Assembly: GCA_910588005.1 (NCBI GenBank) | Contig: CAJUQM010000009.1 | Coordinates: 7,008-71,007 of the forward strand | DNA length: 64,000 nucleotides | DNA from: an uncultured Oscillibacter sp. | GTDB taxonomy: Bacteria > Bacillota > Clostridia > Oscillospirales > Oscillospiraceae | Direction: 5' to 3' | Made by a program: the position numbers and the translations under genes | In this document: positions 24,025 through 30,401 of the stretch, piece by piece | Position numbering within the stretch: the first letter of the stretch is position 1 | Layout of the letters: each line of letters opens with the position of its first letter | Notes under the pieces: generated by a model | The model's database searches: none | What the model was told of the DNA's origin: nothing | The model's input: only the letters and a program-made list of their open reading frames with translations

Positions 24025-25437
24025 TTATTTTCCAACGCAGAACCGGGAGAAGATGCGCTCCACGATCTCCTCCCTGGCGGTTCTGCCCGTCAGCTCGCCG
24101 ACGGCGTCCAGGGCCTCCTCCGCGTCGGTGAGCACGGCGTCGGGGGTCAGGCCGCCCTCCAGGGCCTCCATGGCCCGGCGGACGGCGTCCCGCGCCCGGC
24201 GGGCGGCGTCCTCCTGCCGCTGATCCGTGAGGAGGCTGCCGGCCTCCCCGGGGTCCCCGGCGGGAAAGAGGTCCGCCACGGCCCTCTCCAGGTCCTCCAG
24301 ACCCTCGCCGGTGACGGAGGAGAGGGACACATAGGCGGCGGGGCCGTTCCAGTCCGCATCTCCGATGACCCCCAGGGACCCGGCCGTCTTGCCGGAGAGA
24401 TCCCGCTTGGAGGCCACAAAGATCCAGGGCGTTTTTCCCCTGCCCACCTCACTGAGCAGCCCGCGATAGCCCTCCCAATACGCCGGGGGCCTGGGCGCCT
24501 CCGGCTCCACCAGATCGTCGGACACCAGCAGGATCAGCTCCGCGCCCTCCATGGCTCTCCGGGAGCGCTCCACGCCCTTTTGCTCCACCGGGTCCGCCGT
24601 CTCCCGGAGACCCGCCGTGTCGGTCAGCCGCAGCAGCACCCCGCCGCAGAGGACGGACTCCTCCACCGTGTCCCGGGTGGTGCCGGGCACGTCGGTGACA
24701 ATGGCCCGGTCATACCCCGCCAGGGCGTTGAGCAGGGAGGACTTCCCGGCGTTGGGCAGGCCCACAATGGCGGTCCGCACGCCCTTTTTCAGCACCCGCC
24801 CCCGTTTGCAGGAGTCCAGAAGGCGGGTGAGGGCCTTCTCCGCCGCGGCCATAGCCTGCCGGATCTCCTCCGGCCCCGCGTCCTCAATGTCCTCGTCCGG
24901 ATAGTCCACCACGGCGTAAAACCGGCTGGTGACCTCCAGCAGGGACTCCTGCACCGGCTCCAGCGCCCGGCGCAGTCCCCCGTCCAGCTGGGCGGCGGCG
25001 TTGCGGGCGGCGGCGGCGGTCTCGGCGTCGATGAGGTCGATGACGGCCTCCGCCTGAGTCAGGTCCATTCTGCCGTTCAAAAAGGCCCGCTTGGTGAATT
25101 CCCCGGCGGCGGCCTGCCGCGCCCCGGCGGCGAAGAGGGCCGCCAGCACCTCCCGGAGGACCACCGGGGAGCCGTGGCAGTGGAACTCGGCGGCATCCTC
25201 CCCGGTGTAGCTGTGGGGGGCGGGGAAGCGGACGGCCATGCCGCGGTCAACCACCTGGCCCCGGCTGTCCAGCATCTCGCCCATCACCAGCTTTCGGGGG
25301 GGCTGAGCCGAAAAGGGAAGGCCGTTGGCGGGGCGGAAAACCTGGCCGCAGGCGGCAAAGCAGTCCGCTCCGGAGATGCGGATCACGCCGATGGCAGACG
25401 CGGCGCTGCCGGTGGCGATGGCGGCGATGGGGTCCAT
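24025..25437 (-). CDS. mnmE: tRNA uridine-5-carboxymethylaminomethyl modification GTPase MnmE
   Basis: MnmE, with MnmG, installs cmnm5 at wobble uridine 34 of several tRNAs. The N-terminal formyl-THF-binding domain starts DPIAAIATGSAASAIGVIRI. A helical domain then holds an inserted Ras-like G domain: P-loop GLPNAGKS at about 226-233, the PGTTRD switch I, DTAGLRETAD (G3), SKRD (G4). The C-terminal FCVGK carries the catalytic cysteine (usually FCIGK). 470 residues is typical. No mnmG is in the window, although the two are often adjacent near oriC. Confidence 0.97.
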   Translation of the reverse strand: MDPIAAIATGSAASAIGVIRISGADCFAACGQVFRPANGLPFSAQPPRKLVMGEMLDSRGQVVDRGMAVRFPAPHSYTGEDAAEFHCHGSPVVLREVLAALFAAGARQAAAGEFTKRAFLNGRMDLTQAEAVIDLIDAETAAAARNAAAQLDGGLRRALEPVQESLLEVTSRFYAVVDYPDEDIEDAGPEEIRQAMAAAEKALTRLLDSCKRGRVLKKGVRTAIVGLPNAGKSSLLNALAGYDRAIVTDVPGTTRDTVEESVLCGGVLLRLTDTAGLRETADPVEQKGVERSRRAMEGAELILLVSDDLVEPEAPRPPAYWEGYRGLLSEVGRGKTPWIFVASKRDLSGKTAGSLGVIGDADWNGPAAYVSLSSVTGEGLEDLERAVADLFPAGDPGEAGSLLTDQRQEDAARRARDAVRRAMEALEGGLTPDAVLTDAEEALDAVGELTGRTAREEIVERIFSRFCVGK

Positions 25438-25441
25438 AAAA

Positions 25442-25636
25442 TCAGCTCCTTCTGTGTTCTGTCAGCTCGTCCGCGGTCTGCTCCCCGGCGATGTACAGCT
25501 CCTCCGCCCGGTACAGCGCCTCCTGGAGGACTTTTTTCGCCTCGTGGACGCCGGCGTTTTCCAGCAGGGTCAGCGCGTCGTCAATGGCGCCGCAGAGCAC
25601 GGCGTACATCTGGCGCAGAACATCAATGTCATTCAT
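25442..25636 (-). CDS. Small helical protein upstream of mnmE
   Basis: The 64-residue product (MNDIDVLRQMYAVLCGAIDD...) is acidic and predicted all-helical, with no membrane segment or signal peptide. GAGAGG precedes the ATG, and the gene ends five bases before mnmE, so it probably leads the mnmE operon. I do not recognise a family. It is transcribed divergently from the RHH gene through a 109-bp AT-rich promoter region. Confidence 0.65.
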   Translation of the reverse strand: MNDIDVLRQMYAVLCGAIDDALTLLENAGVHEAKKVLQEALYRAEELYIAGEQTADELTEHRRS

Positions 25637-25659
25637 ACATAATACCTCTCTTTGTTTCT

Positions 25660-25723
25660 AACATTTACTATTAGTTTATACTATTATACACGAAATATCA
25701 AGATTTGCCAGTAGTAAGTGTTA
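25660..25723. promoter_or_regulatory. Divergent promoter/operator region between the small gene and the RHH gene
   Basis: A TATAAT (minus strand, 25688-25683) and a TATACT (plus strand, 25677-25682) overlap here. An imperfect inverted repeat flanks them (25660-25673 against 25710-25723, 11 of 14 matching). An 8-bp direct repeat TACTATTA occurs at 25666-25673 and 25679-25686. The layout suits autoregulation by the adjacent RHH protein. Confidence 0.5.
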
Positions 25724-25745
25724 TTCTTTAGGAGAGGTGATTATT

Positions 25746-25904
25746 GTGGAACCAATTAGACCGCTGAAAATCAGCGTCAGCCTCTCTCTAGACGAGGACG
25801 TAGTAAAGCGGCTCCGCATTTTGGCGGAGGAAGACGACCGGGCGCTTTCCTCCTACATCAATCTTGTTCTTCGGAATTACCTCCGGGGGCTGGAGGAGAA
25901 ATAG
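25746..25904 (+). CDS. Ribbon-helix-helix (Arc/CopG-type) DNA-binding protein, 52 aa
   Basis: This short gene starts at GTG 25746 after GGAGAGGTGA. The protein has an N-terminal beta strand (RPLKISVSLS), helix A (LDEDVVKRLRILAEEDD) and helix B (ALSSYINLVLRNYLRGLEE), the full RHH plan in which a dimer inserts the paired strands into the major groove. Alternating polar residues in the strand (Lys8, Ser10, Ser12) would contact bases. RHH proteins serve as antitoxins, plasmid-copy or partition regulators. No toxin ORF adjoins it; instead a phased decamer array begins 46 bp after its stop. Confidence 0.78.
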   Translation: MEPIRPLKISVSLSLDEDVVKRLRILAEEDDRALSSYINLVLRNYLRGLEEK

Positions 25905-25950
25905 GAGCGCCGCGGCGGCGCCTCCCGGGCCGGAGATGTTGAAGAAACCG

Positions 25951-26140
25951 GACAAAGTCTGACATTTTCTGGCACGATCCGGCGCAAATGACATGTTCCG
26001 ACATAAAGTGACAAAATCTGACACGGAAGGACGCCCCTGCCGGAATCCGTCCCGGCGGAGAATTTCTGATAAAGTCTGACAAAATCTGACACGCCGGAGA
26101 GATTCTGATAAAAGGCGACAAAGTCTGACAAAATCTGACA
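25951..26140. repeat. Phased array of about 16 GACA-type decamers
   Basis: The tetramer GACA begins at 25951, 25961, 25990, 26000, 26010, 26020, 26078, 26088, 26117, 26127 and 26137. GATA is at 26068 and 26107, and GGCA, GGCG and GACG fill 25971, 25981 and 26030. Spacing is 10 bp, or about a multiple of it, throughout. The best copies read GACAAARTCT. The TGACAAAATCTGACAC core occurs three times (26009, 26077, 26126). Repeats lie on one face of the helix and contain phased A-tracts. Confidence 0.85.
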
Positions 26141-26196
26141 CGGCGGCGGGGCCGCCGGCAGGAGAGGAATTTTCGCAGAATCCGCCCTTTGGGTGC

Positions 26197-26232
26197 AAAA
26201 AAGTGTGAGGCAGGCTGATGCCTGCCTCACAC
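26197..26232 (-). terminator. Terminator of pnp
   Basis: A perfect 13-bp stem (26203-26215 with 26220-26232, GTGTGAGGCAGGC) with a four-base loop is followed on the minus strand by TTTTTT. On the plus strand it is followed a few bases on by CTTTT, so it may also end the RHH transcript. Confidence 0.9.
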
Positions 26233-26253
26233 CGTCTTTTGGAGAGGGGAAAA

Positions 26254-28404
26254 TTATTTGATCCGCTCGCCGGCGGCCTCCTTGGCCTTGATTTCCCGTA
26301 CGGCGTCCTTGTGGCTCAGGTTCACCCGGCCCTTCTCGTCAATGTCGGTGACCTTCACCCACATCATGTCGCCGATCTTGCAGGCGTCCTCCACCTTCTC
26401 GATCCGGTGGTCCGCCAGCTTGGAGATGTGCACCAGCCCGTCTTTGCCGGGGGCCAGCTCCACAAAGGCGCCGAAGGTCATCAGCCGCACCACCCGGCCG
26501 TAGTACAGCGCGCCGATCTCCGGCACGAACACGATGTCGTCAATGCACTTCTTGGCGGCGTCGCAGCTGGCGGCGTCCACGCCGGCGATGAAGATGGACC
26601 CGTCGTCGTTGATGTCGATCTTGGCGCCGGTGTCCGCCACGATCTTCTGGATCACCTTGCCGCCGGAGCCGATGACCTCCCGGATGCGGGAGGGATCGAT
26701 GTGCATGGTCAGCATCTTGGGGGCGTAGCGGCTCACGTCCGCCCGGGGCTTATCGATGGCCGGCAGCATGATCTGATCCAGAATCTGGCAGCGGCCGTCA
26801 TAGGTGATGTCCAGGGCGTTTTTGATAATTTCCATGGTCAGACCGTCGTTTTTCAGGTCCATCTGGATAGCGGTGATGCCCTTTTTGGTGCCCGCCACCT
26901 TAAAGTCCATCTCGCCGTGAAAGTCCTCCACGCCCTGAATGTCGATGAAGGTGGTGAAGGAGCCGTCGTCGTCCTGAATCAGTCCGCAGGAGATGCCGGC
27001 CACGGGGGCCTTGATGGGTACGCCGGCGTCCATCAGCGCCAGGGTGGAGCCGCACACGGAACCCTGGGAGGTGGAGCCGTTGGAGCTGACCACCTCGCTG
27101 ACCACCCGGATGGCGTAGGGGAACTCCTCCACGGAGGGGATCACCGGCAGCAGCGCCCGCTCGGCAAGAGCGCCGTGGCCGATCTCCCGGCGGCCGGGGG
27201 AGCGGGCGGGCTTGGCCTCGCCCACGGAGTAGCCGGGGAAGTTGTAGTGGTGCATATAGCGCTTTTCCGTCTCCTCCCAGATGGTGTCCAGCTTCTGGTT
27301 GGCGGAGAGGGTGTCCAGGGTGACCACGGAGAGGACCTGGGTCTGTCCCCGGGTGAAGAGGCCGGAGCCGTGGGCCCGGGGCAGGATTCCCACCTCGGAG
27401 GCCAGGGGCCGGATCTCGTTTTTCTGCCGTCCGTCCACCCGGTGGCCCTCCAGCAGCCAGGCCTTGACAATCTTCTTCTGGAACTTGTAGGTGATCTCGT
27501 CCAGATACTTGTCCATCTCGGGGTACTCGTCCAGGAAGAGCTCGTGCCACTTCTCAATGAGGGCGTTCCACCGGGTCTCCCGGACGTTTTTGTCGTCGGT
27601 ATCCATGGCGGCCTTGGCCTCGTCCATGGTGGCGGAGACAATTTTCTCAAACAGCTCCCCGTCGAAGTCGGCGTGGGGATAGTCGAACTTCTCCTTGCCG
27701 ATCTCGGAGACCATCCGGTTGATGAGGGCCACCTGCTTCTGGTTTTCCTCGTGGGCCATCTGAATGGCCTGGAACATGGTGTCGTTGTCCACCTCGTTGG
27801 CCCCGGCCTCGATCATGACCACCTTCTCCCCGGTGGAGACCACAGTCACGTCCAGGTCGGAAACCTTCCGCTCCTCGCCGGTGGGGTTGAAGATCAGCTT
27901 GCCGTCCACCAGGCCCACCTTCACCGCGCCCACGGGGCCGTGCCAGGGGATGTCGGAAATGGCCAGGGCGGCGGAAGCGCCGATGAGGCCGCAGATCTCG
28001 GGGGAGCAGTCGTGGTCCACGCTCATAACCGTGGCCATGATGGAAACGTCATTGCGGAAGTCGTGGGGGAACAGGGGGCGGATGGGCCGGTCAATGACCC
28101 GGCTGGTGAGGACGCCCTTTTCCCCGGGGCGGCCCTCCCGGCGGTTGAAGCTGCCGGGGATGCGGCCCACGGAGTAGAGCTTCTCCTCAAAGTCCACGGA
28201 CAGGGGGAAGAAGTCGATGCCGTCCCGGGGACGGGCGGAGGCGGTGGCGCACACCAGCACCCGGGTGTCGCCGTAGCCCACCATGACGGCGGCGTTGGCC
28301 AGCTCGGCCAGCTTGCCCACCTCCAGGGTGAGGGGGCGGCCCGCAAGCTCCATCTCGTACTTGCGGTGGTTGGGGAATTGCCTCTTGGTGATAATGGTTG
28401 ACAT
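26254..28404 (-). CDS. pnp: Polynucleotide phosphorylase
   Basis: PNPase is a trimeric phosphorolytic 3'-5' exoribonuclease of the RNA degradosome. The 716 residues contain two RNase PH cores (about 10-210 and 315-540) joined by a helical domain. The first has FFPLSVDFEEKLYSVGRIPG; the second the active-site region with GISCGLIQDDDGS and DFKVAGTKKGITAIQMD. A KH domain (VIGSGGKVIQKI, about 565-576) and an S1 domain (YYGRVVRLMTFGAFVELAPG, about 628-700) bind RNA. It lies downstream of rpsO, the widespread order, with a structured leader between them. Confidence 0.98.
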   Translation of the reverse strand: MSTIITKRQFPNHRKYEMELAGRPLTLEVGKLAELANAAVMVGYGDTRVLVCATASARPRDGIDFFPLSVDFEEKLYSVGRIPGSFNRREGRPGEKGVLTSRVIDRPIRPLFPHDFRNDVSIMATVMSVDHDCSPEICGLIGASAALAISDIPWHGPVGAVKVGLVDGKLIFNPTGEERKVSDLDVTVVSTGEKVVMIEAGANEVDNDTMFQAIQMAHEENQKQVALINRMVSEIGKEKFDYPHADFDGELFEKIVSATMDEAKAAMDTDDKNVRETRWNALIEKWHELFLDEYPEMDKYLDEITYKFQKKIVKAWLLEGHRVDGRQKNEIRPLASEVGILPRAHGSGLFTRGQTQVLSVVTLDTLSANQKLDTIWEETEKRYMHHYNFPGYSVGEAKPARSPGRREIGHGALAERALLPVIPSVEEFPYAIRVVSEVVSSNGSTSQGSVCGSTLALMDAGVPIKAPVAGISCGLIQDDDGSFTTFIDIQGVEDFHGEMDFKVAGTKKGITAIQMDLKNDGLTMEIIKNALDITYDGRCQILDQIMLPAIDKPRADVSRYAPKMLTMHIDPSRIREVIGSGGKVIQKIVADTGAKIDINDDGSIFIAGVDAASCDAAKKCIDDIVFVPEIGALYYGRVVRLMTFGAFVELAPGKDGLVHISKLADHRIEKVEDACKIGDMMWVKVTDIDEKGRVNLSHKDAVREIKAKEAAGERIK

Positions 28405-28411
28405 GATCCTG

Positions 28412-28509
28412 CTCCTTTGTTTTTGGTTTCCGCAAAGGAGCCGGACCGTTTAGCACTTGAAAAAACAGCCGGCGCGGAGATTCCGGCCCCTTTTTCAACT
28501 GCTAAATGG
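28412..28509 (-). promoter_or_regulatory. Structured leader of pnp: long hairpin and SD-sequestering hairpin
   Basis: In the transcript, a long imperfect stem (28492-28509 pairing with 28446-28464) caps an inner GCCGG/CCGGC stem. A second hairpin then pairs CTCCTTTG (28440-28433) with CAAAGGAG (28419-28412). The second arm is the Shine-Dalgarno sequence for the ATG at 28404, so the site can be masked. Autoregulation of pnp through a leader hairpin is known in other bacteria. Confidence 0.55.
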
Positions 28510-28534
28510 CGCTGCGGTCCCCCCGCGGGCTGGG

Positions 28535-28572
28535 GAAAAATGGAACCAGGGCGGCGGAAAGCCGCCGCCCTG
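28535..28572 (-). terminator. Terminator after rpsO
   Basis: An 11-bp perfect stem (28547-28557 with 28562-28572, CAGGGCGGCGG) is followed on the minus strand by TTCCATTTTT. It would reduce or stop read-through from rpsO into pnp. Confidence 0.82.
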
Positions 28573-28578
28573 AATGCA

Positions 28579-28845
28579 TTACTTACGAATACCGAGTTTC
28601 GCGATGAGGGCGCGGTAACGCTCAATGTCCTTCTTCTGGAGATAGTCCAGCAGGCTCCGGCGCTTGCCGACCATCTTCAAAAGGCCCCGGTTGGAGTGCT
28701 TGTCCTGGGGATTGGCCCGCATGTGCTCGGTGAGCACGTTGATCCGCTCCGTCAGGATGGCGATCTGAACCTCGGGAGAGCCGGTGTCGGTCTCGTGGGT
28801 GCGGTTGGCGTCGATAATAGCGGTTTTTTGTTCTTTGCGCAGCAT
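28579..28845 (-). CDS. rpsO: 30S ribosomal protein S15
   Basis: S15 is a primary 16S rRNA-binding protein of the central domain and takes part in an intersubunit bridge. The 88 residues are standard: MLRKEQKTAIIDANRTHETD, TGSPEVQIAILTERINVLTE, the loop HSNRGLLKMVGKRRSLLDYL and IERYRALIAKLGIRK. The start is ATG 28845 rather than the upstream in-frame start at 28917, which would add non-family sequence. A strong promoter and a 5'-terminal hairpin lie upstream. Confidence 0.98.
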   Translation of the reverse strand: MLRKEQKTAIIDANRTHETDTGSPEVQIAILTERINVLTEHMRANPQDKHSNRGLLKMVGKRRSLLDYLQKKDIERYRALIAKLGIRK

Positions 28846-28933
28846 AGTTGGGTTTCCACCTTTCGTCAAAGTAACCCGCAGTACTGTGTCCAGGGCCGGT
28901 GAAGCTCCGCGGGACAAAGCACAGGGGCAGTAA

Positions 28934-28951
28934 GGCGCGGTCTTCCGCGCC
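28934..28951 (-). promoter_or_regulatory. 5'-terminal hairpin of the rpsO transcript
   Basis: GGCGCGG and CCGCGCC (7-bp perfect stem, four-base loop) lie where the rpsO promoter should start RNA. Such a terminal stem could protect the 5' end; S15 autoregulation through leader structure is known in other bacteria. Confidence 0.45.
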
Positions 28952-28957
28952 TATCGA

Positions 28958-28986
28958 AATATATCACACATCATTCCCATTGTAAA
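28958..28986 (-). promoter_or_regulatory. Promoter of rpsO
   Basis: On the minus strand TTTACA (28986-28981) and TATATT (28963-28958) are separated by exactly 17 bp. Confidence 0.7.
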
Positions 28987-29052
28987 GAAGAAAATGCGCG
29001 ATTTGCAGGGATTTTCCAATGGGGTCTGGAAAATCCCTCCGAAAAGAGAGGC

Positions 29053-29105
29053 TTGACAGCGGCGGTCCGCTATGATATCCTAAGTGTACTAGTACAGTTA
29101 ATACA
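29053..29105 (+). promoter_or_regulatory. Promoter and operator of GntR/ABC module 1
   Basis: TTGACA (29053-29058) and TATCCT (29076-29081) are 17 bp apart. Directly downstream lies TGTACTA-N7-TAATACA (29085-29105), which includes the palindrome TGTACTAGTACA (29085-29096). The same half-site type recurs before the second GntR gene (59204-59223), as expected for YtrA-family operators. Confidence 0.7.
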
Positions 29106-29146
29106 GTTTGCGGCGGCCGGACCGCCGCGGAAGGGAAGGTGAGGGG

Positions 29147-29512
29147 ATGGTCAGCCTGAATTACCGGGACTCCCGCCCGATCTATGAGCAGATCAAGGAC
29201 GGGCTGCGGAAGCTGATCGTCACAGGCGCCATGGGGCCGGATGAGAAACTGCCCTCCGTGCGGGCGATGGCGACCCAGCTGTCCATCAACCCCAATACGA
29301 TCCAGCGGGCATACAACGAGCTGGAGGGGGAGGGGTACATCTACTCCGTGCCCGGCAAGGGGAGCTTTGCCTCCGGCAGCGCCGGAGCGGACGAGGCCCG
29401 GCGGAAGGAGCTGCTGGCAAAGGCCCGGGAGATGCTGGCGGAGCTGAAATACCTGGGAGTTCCGGAGACGGAGCTTTTGGCATTGGTGAGGGAGGGAGAA
29501 AACGATGATTGA
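29147..29512 (+). CDS. GntR-family regulator, YtrA subfamily (module 1)
   Basis: The 121-residue regulator has an N-terminal winged helix: RPIYEQIKDGLRKLIVTGAM, LPSVRAMATQLSINPNTIQRAYNELEGEGYIYSVPGKGSF. The short C-terminal helical tail (about 80-121) is typical of YtrA-type GntR proteins, which repress an adjacent ABC transporter operon and often respond to cell-wall-active peptides or antibiotics. The ATG at 29147 follows a purine-rich site; a longer reading from 29108 is not needed. Its last codons overlap the next gene's start by 8 bp. Confidence 0.9.
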   Translation: MVSLNYRDSRPIYEQIKDGLRKLIVTGAMGPDEKLPSVRAMATQLSINPNTIQRAYNELEGEGYIYSVPGKGSFASGSAGADEARRKELLAKAREMLAELKYLGVPETELLALVREGENDD

Positions 29513-30401
29513 AGTAAACGGCCTGGTCAAGCGCTTTGACGGGTTCACCGCCCTGGACGGCACCTCCGTCACGGTGCCGGCGGGCAGCGTGTACGGATTG
29601 GTGGGTCCCAACGGGGCGGGCAAGTCCACCCTGATCCGCCATCTGACGGGCATCTACCGCCAGGACGCGGGCGCCGTGCGCATCGGCGGCGAGGATGTGT
29701 GGGAGAATGCCGGCCTGAAGGCCCGGGTGGGCGTGATTCCGGACGACTGGTACTACTTCTCCCAGTCCACCATCCGGGACATGTGCCGCTTTTACCGGGG
29801 ACTCTATCCCGGCTTCTCCATGGAGCGGTATGAGAGGCTGAAAGAGGTCTTCGCCATCGACGAGAGGCGGGCGATCCGCCGCCTCTCCAAGGGTATGCAG
29901 AAGCAGGCGGCCTTTTGGCTGGTTTTGAGCTGCATGCCGGACTATCTGGTTCTGGATGAGCCGGTGGACGGCCTGGACCCGGTGATGCGGCGGCAGGTGT
30001 GGTCCTTGGTGATGGGGGACGTGAGCCAGCGGGGCACCACGGTGCTGGTCTCCTCCCACAACCTGCGGGAGCTGGAGGACGTGTGCGACCACGTGGGTAT
30101 CATGGACCGCGGCAGGGTGCTGCTGGAGCGGAGCCTGGCCCAGCTGCAGGACAATATGGTGAAGCTCCAGGTGGTGTTCCAGGACGGTGTGACGGAGGTG
30201 CCGGAGGACCTGCCGGTGCTCCACGTCTCCAAAACCGGCCGCATCCACACTCTGATTATGCGGATGAACGCGGAGGAGGCCACGGCAAAGCTGGCCGCGT
30301 ACAGCCCCCTGCTGGTGGACGCGGTGCCTCTGACGCTGGAGGAGATCTTTATTTATGAGCTGGGAGGTGCGGACTATGCGGTCAAAGACATCGTACTTTA
30401 A
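29505..30401 (+). CDS. ABC transporter ATP-binding protein (module 1)
   Basis: The 298-residue ATPase shows Walker A VGPNGAGKSTLIRHL (about 31-45), the signature LSKGMQKQAAFW (about 129-140), Walker B YLVLDEPVDGLDP and the switch His in SSHNLRELEDV. The atypical LSKGM signature is common among YtrB/BcrA-like exporters. The C-terminal 80 residues form an accessory domain. It would dimerise and drive the membrane protein encoded next, which overlaps its 3' end by 26 bp. Confidence 0.93.
   Translation: MIEVNGLVKRFDGFTALDGTSVTVPAGSVYGLVGPNGAGKSTLIRHLTGIYRQDAGAVRIGGEDVWENAGLKARVGVIPDDWYYFSQSTIRDMCRFYRGLYPGFSMERYERLKEVFAIDERRAIRRLSKGMQKQAAFWLVLSCMPDYLVLDEPVDGLDPVMRRQVWSLVMGDVSQRGTTVLVSSHNLRELEDVCDHVGIMDRGRVLLERSLAQLQDNMVKLQVVFQDGVTEVPEDLPVLHVSKTGRIHTLIMRMNAEEATAKLAAYSPLLVDAVPLTLEEIFIYELGGADYAVKDIVL

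Larger units (their letters stand above)
25905..26253. other. Intergenic region between the RHH gene and pnp
   Basis: The 349 bp contain the GACA decamer array (25951-26140) and the pnp terminator (26197-26232). Open frames here only follow the repeats; none has a ribosome-binding site. Confidence 0.7.

Noticed and set aside
25788..26198. Open frames of about 90-140 residues through the GACA array
   Set aside because: Their sequence is dictated by the repeats (QILSDFV-type repeats) and none has a start signal.
26218..28401. 727-residue open frame opposite pnp
   Set aside because: It runs antisense to a complete pnp, lacks a ribosome-binding site and arises from the GC-rich third codon positions of pnp.
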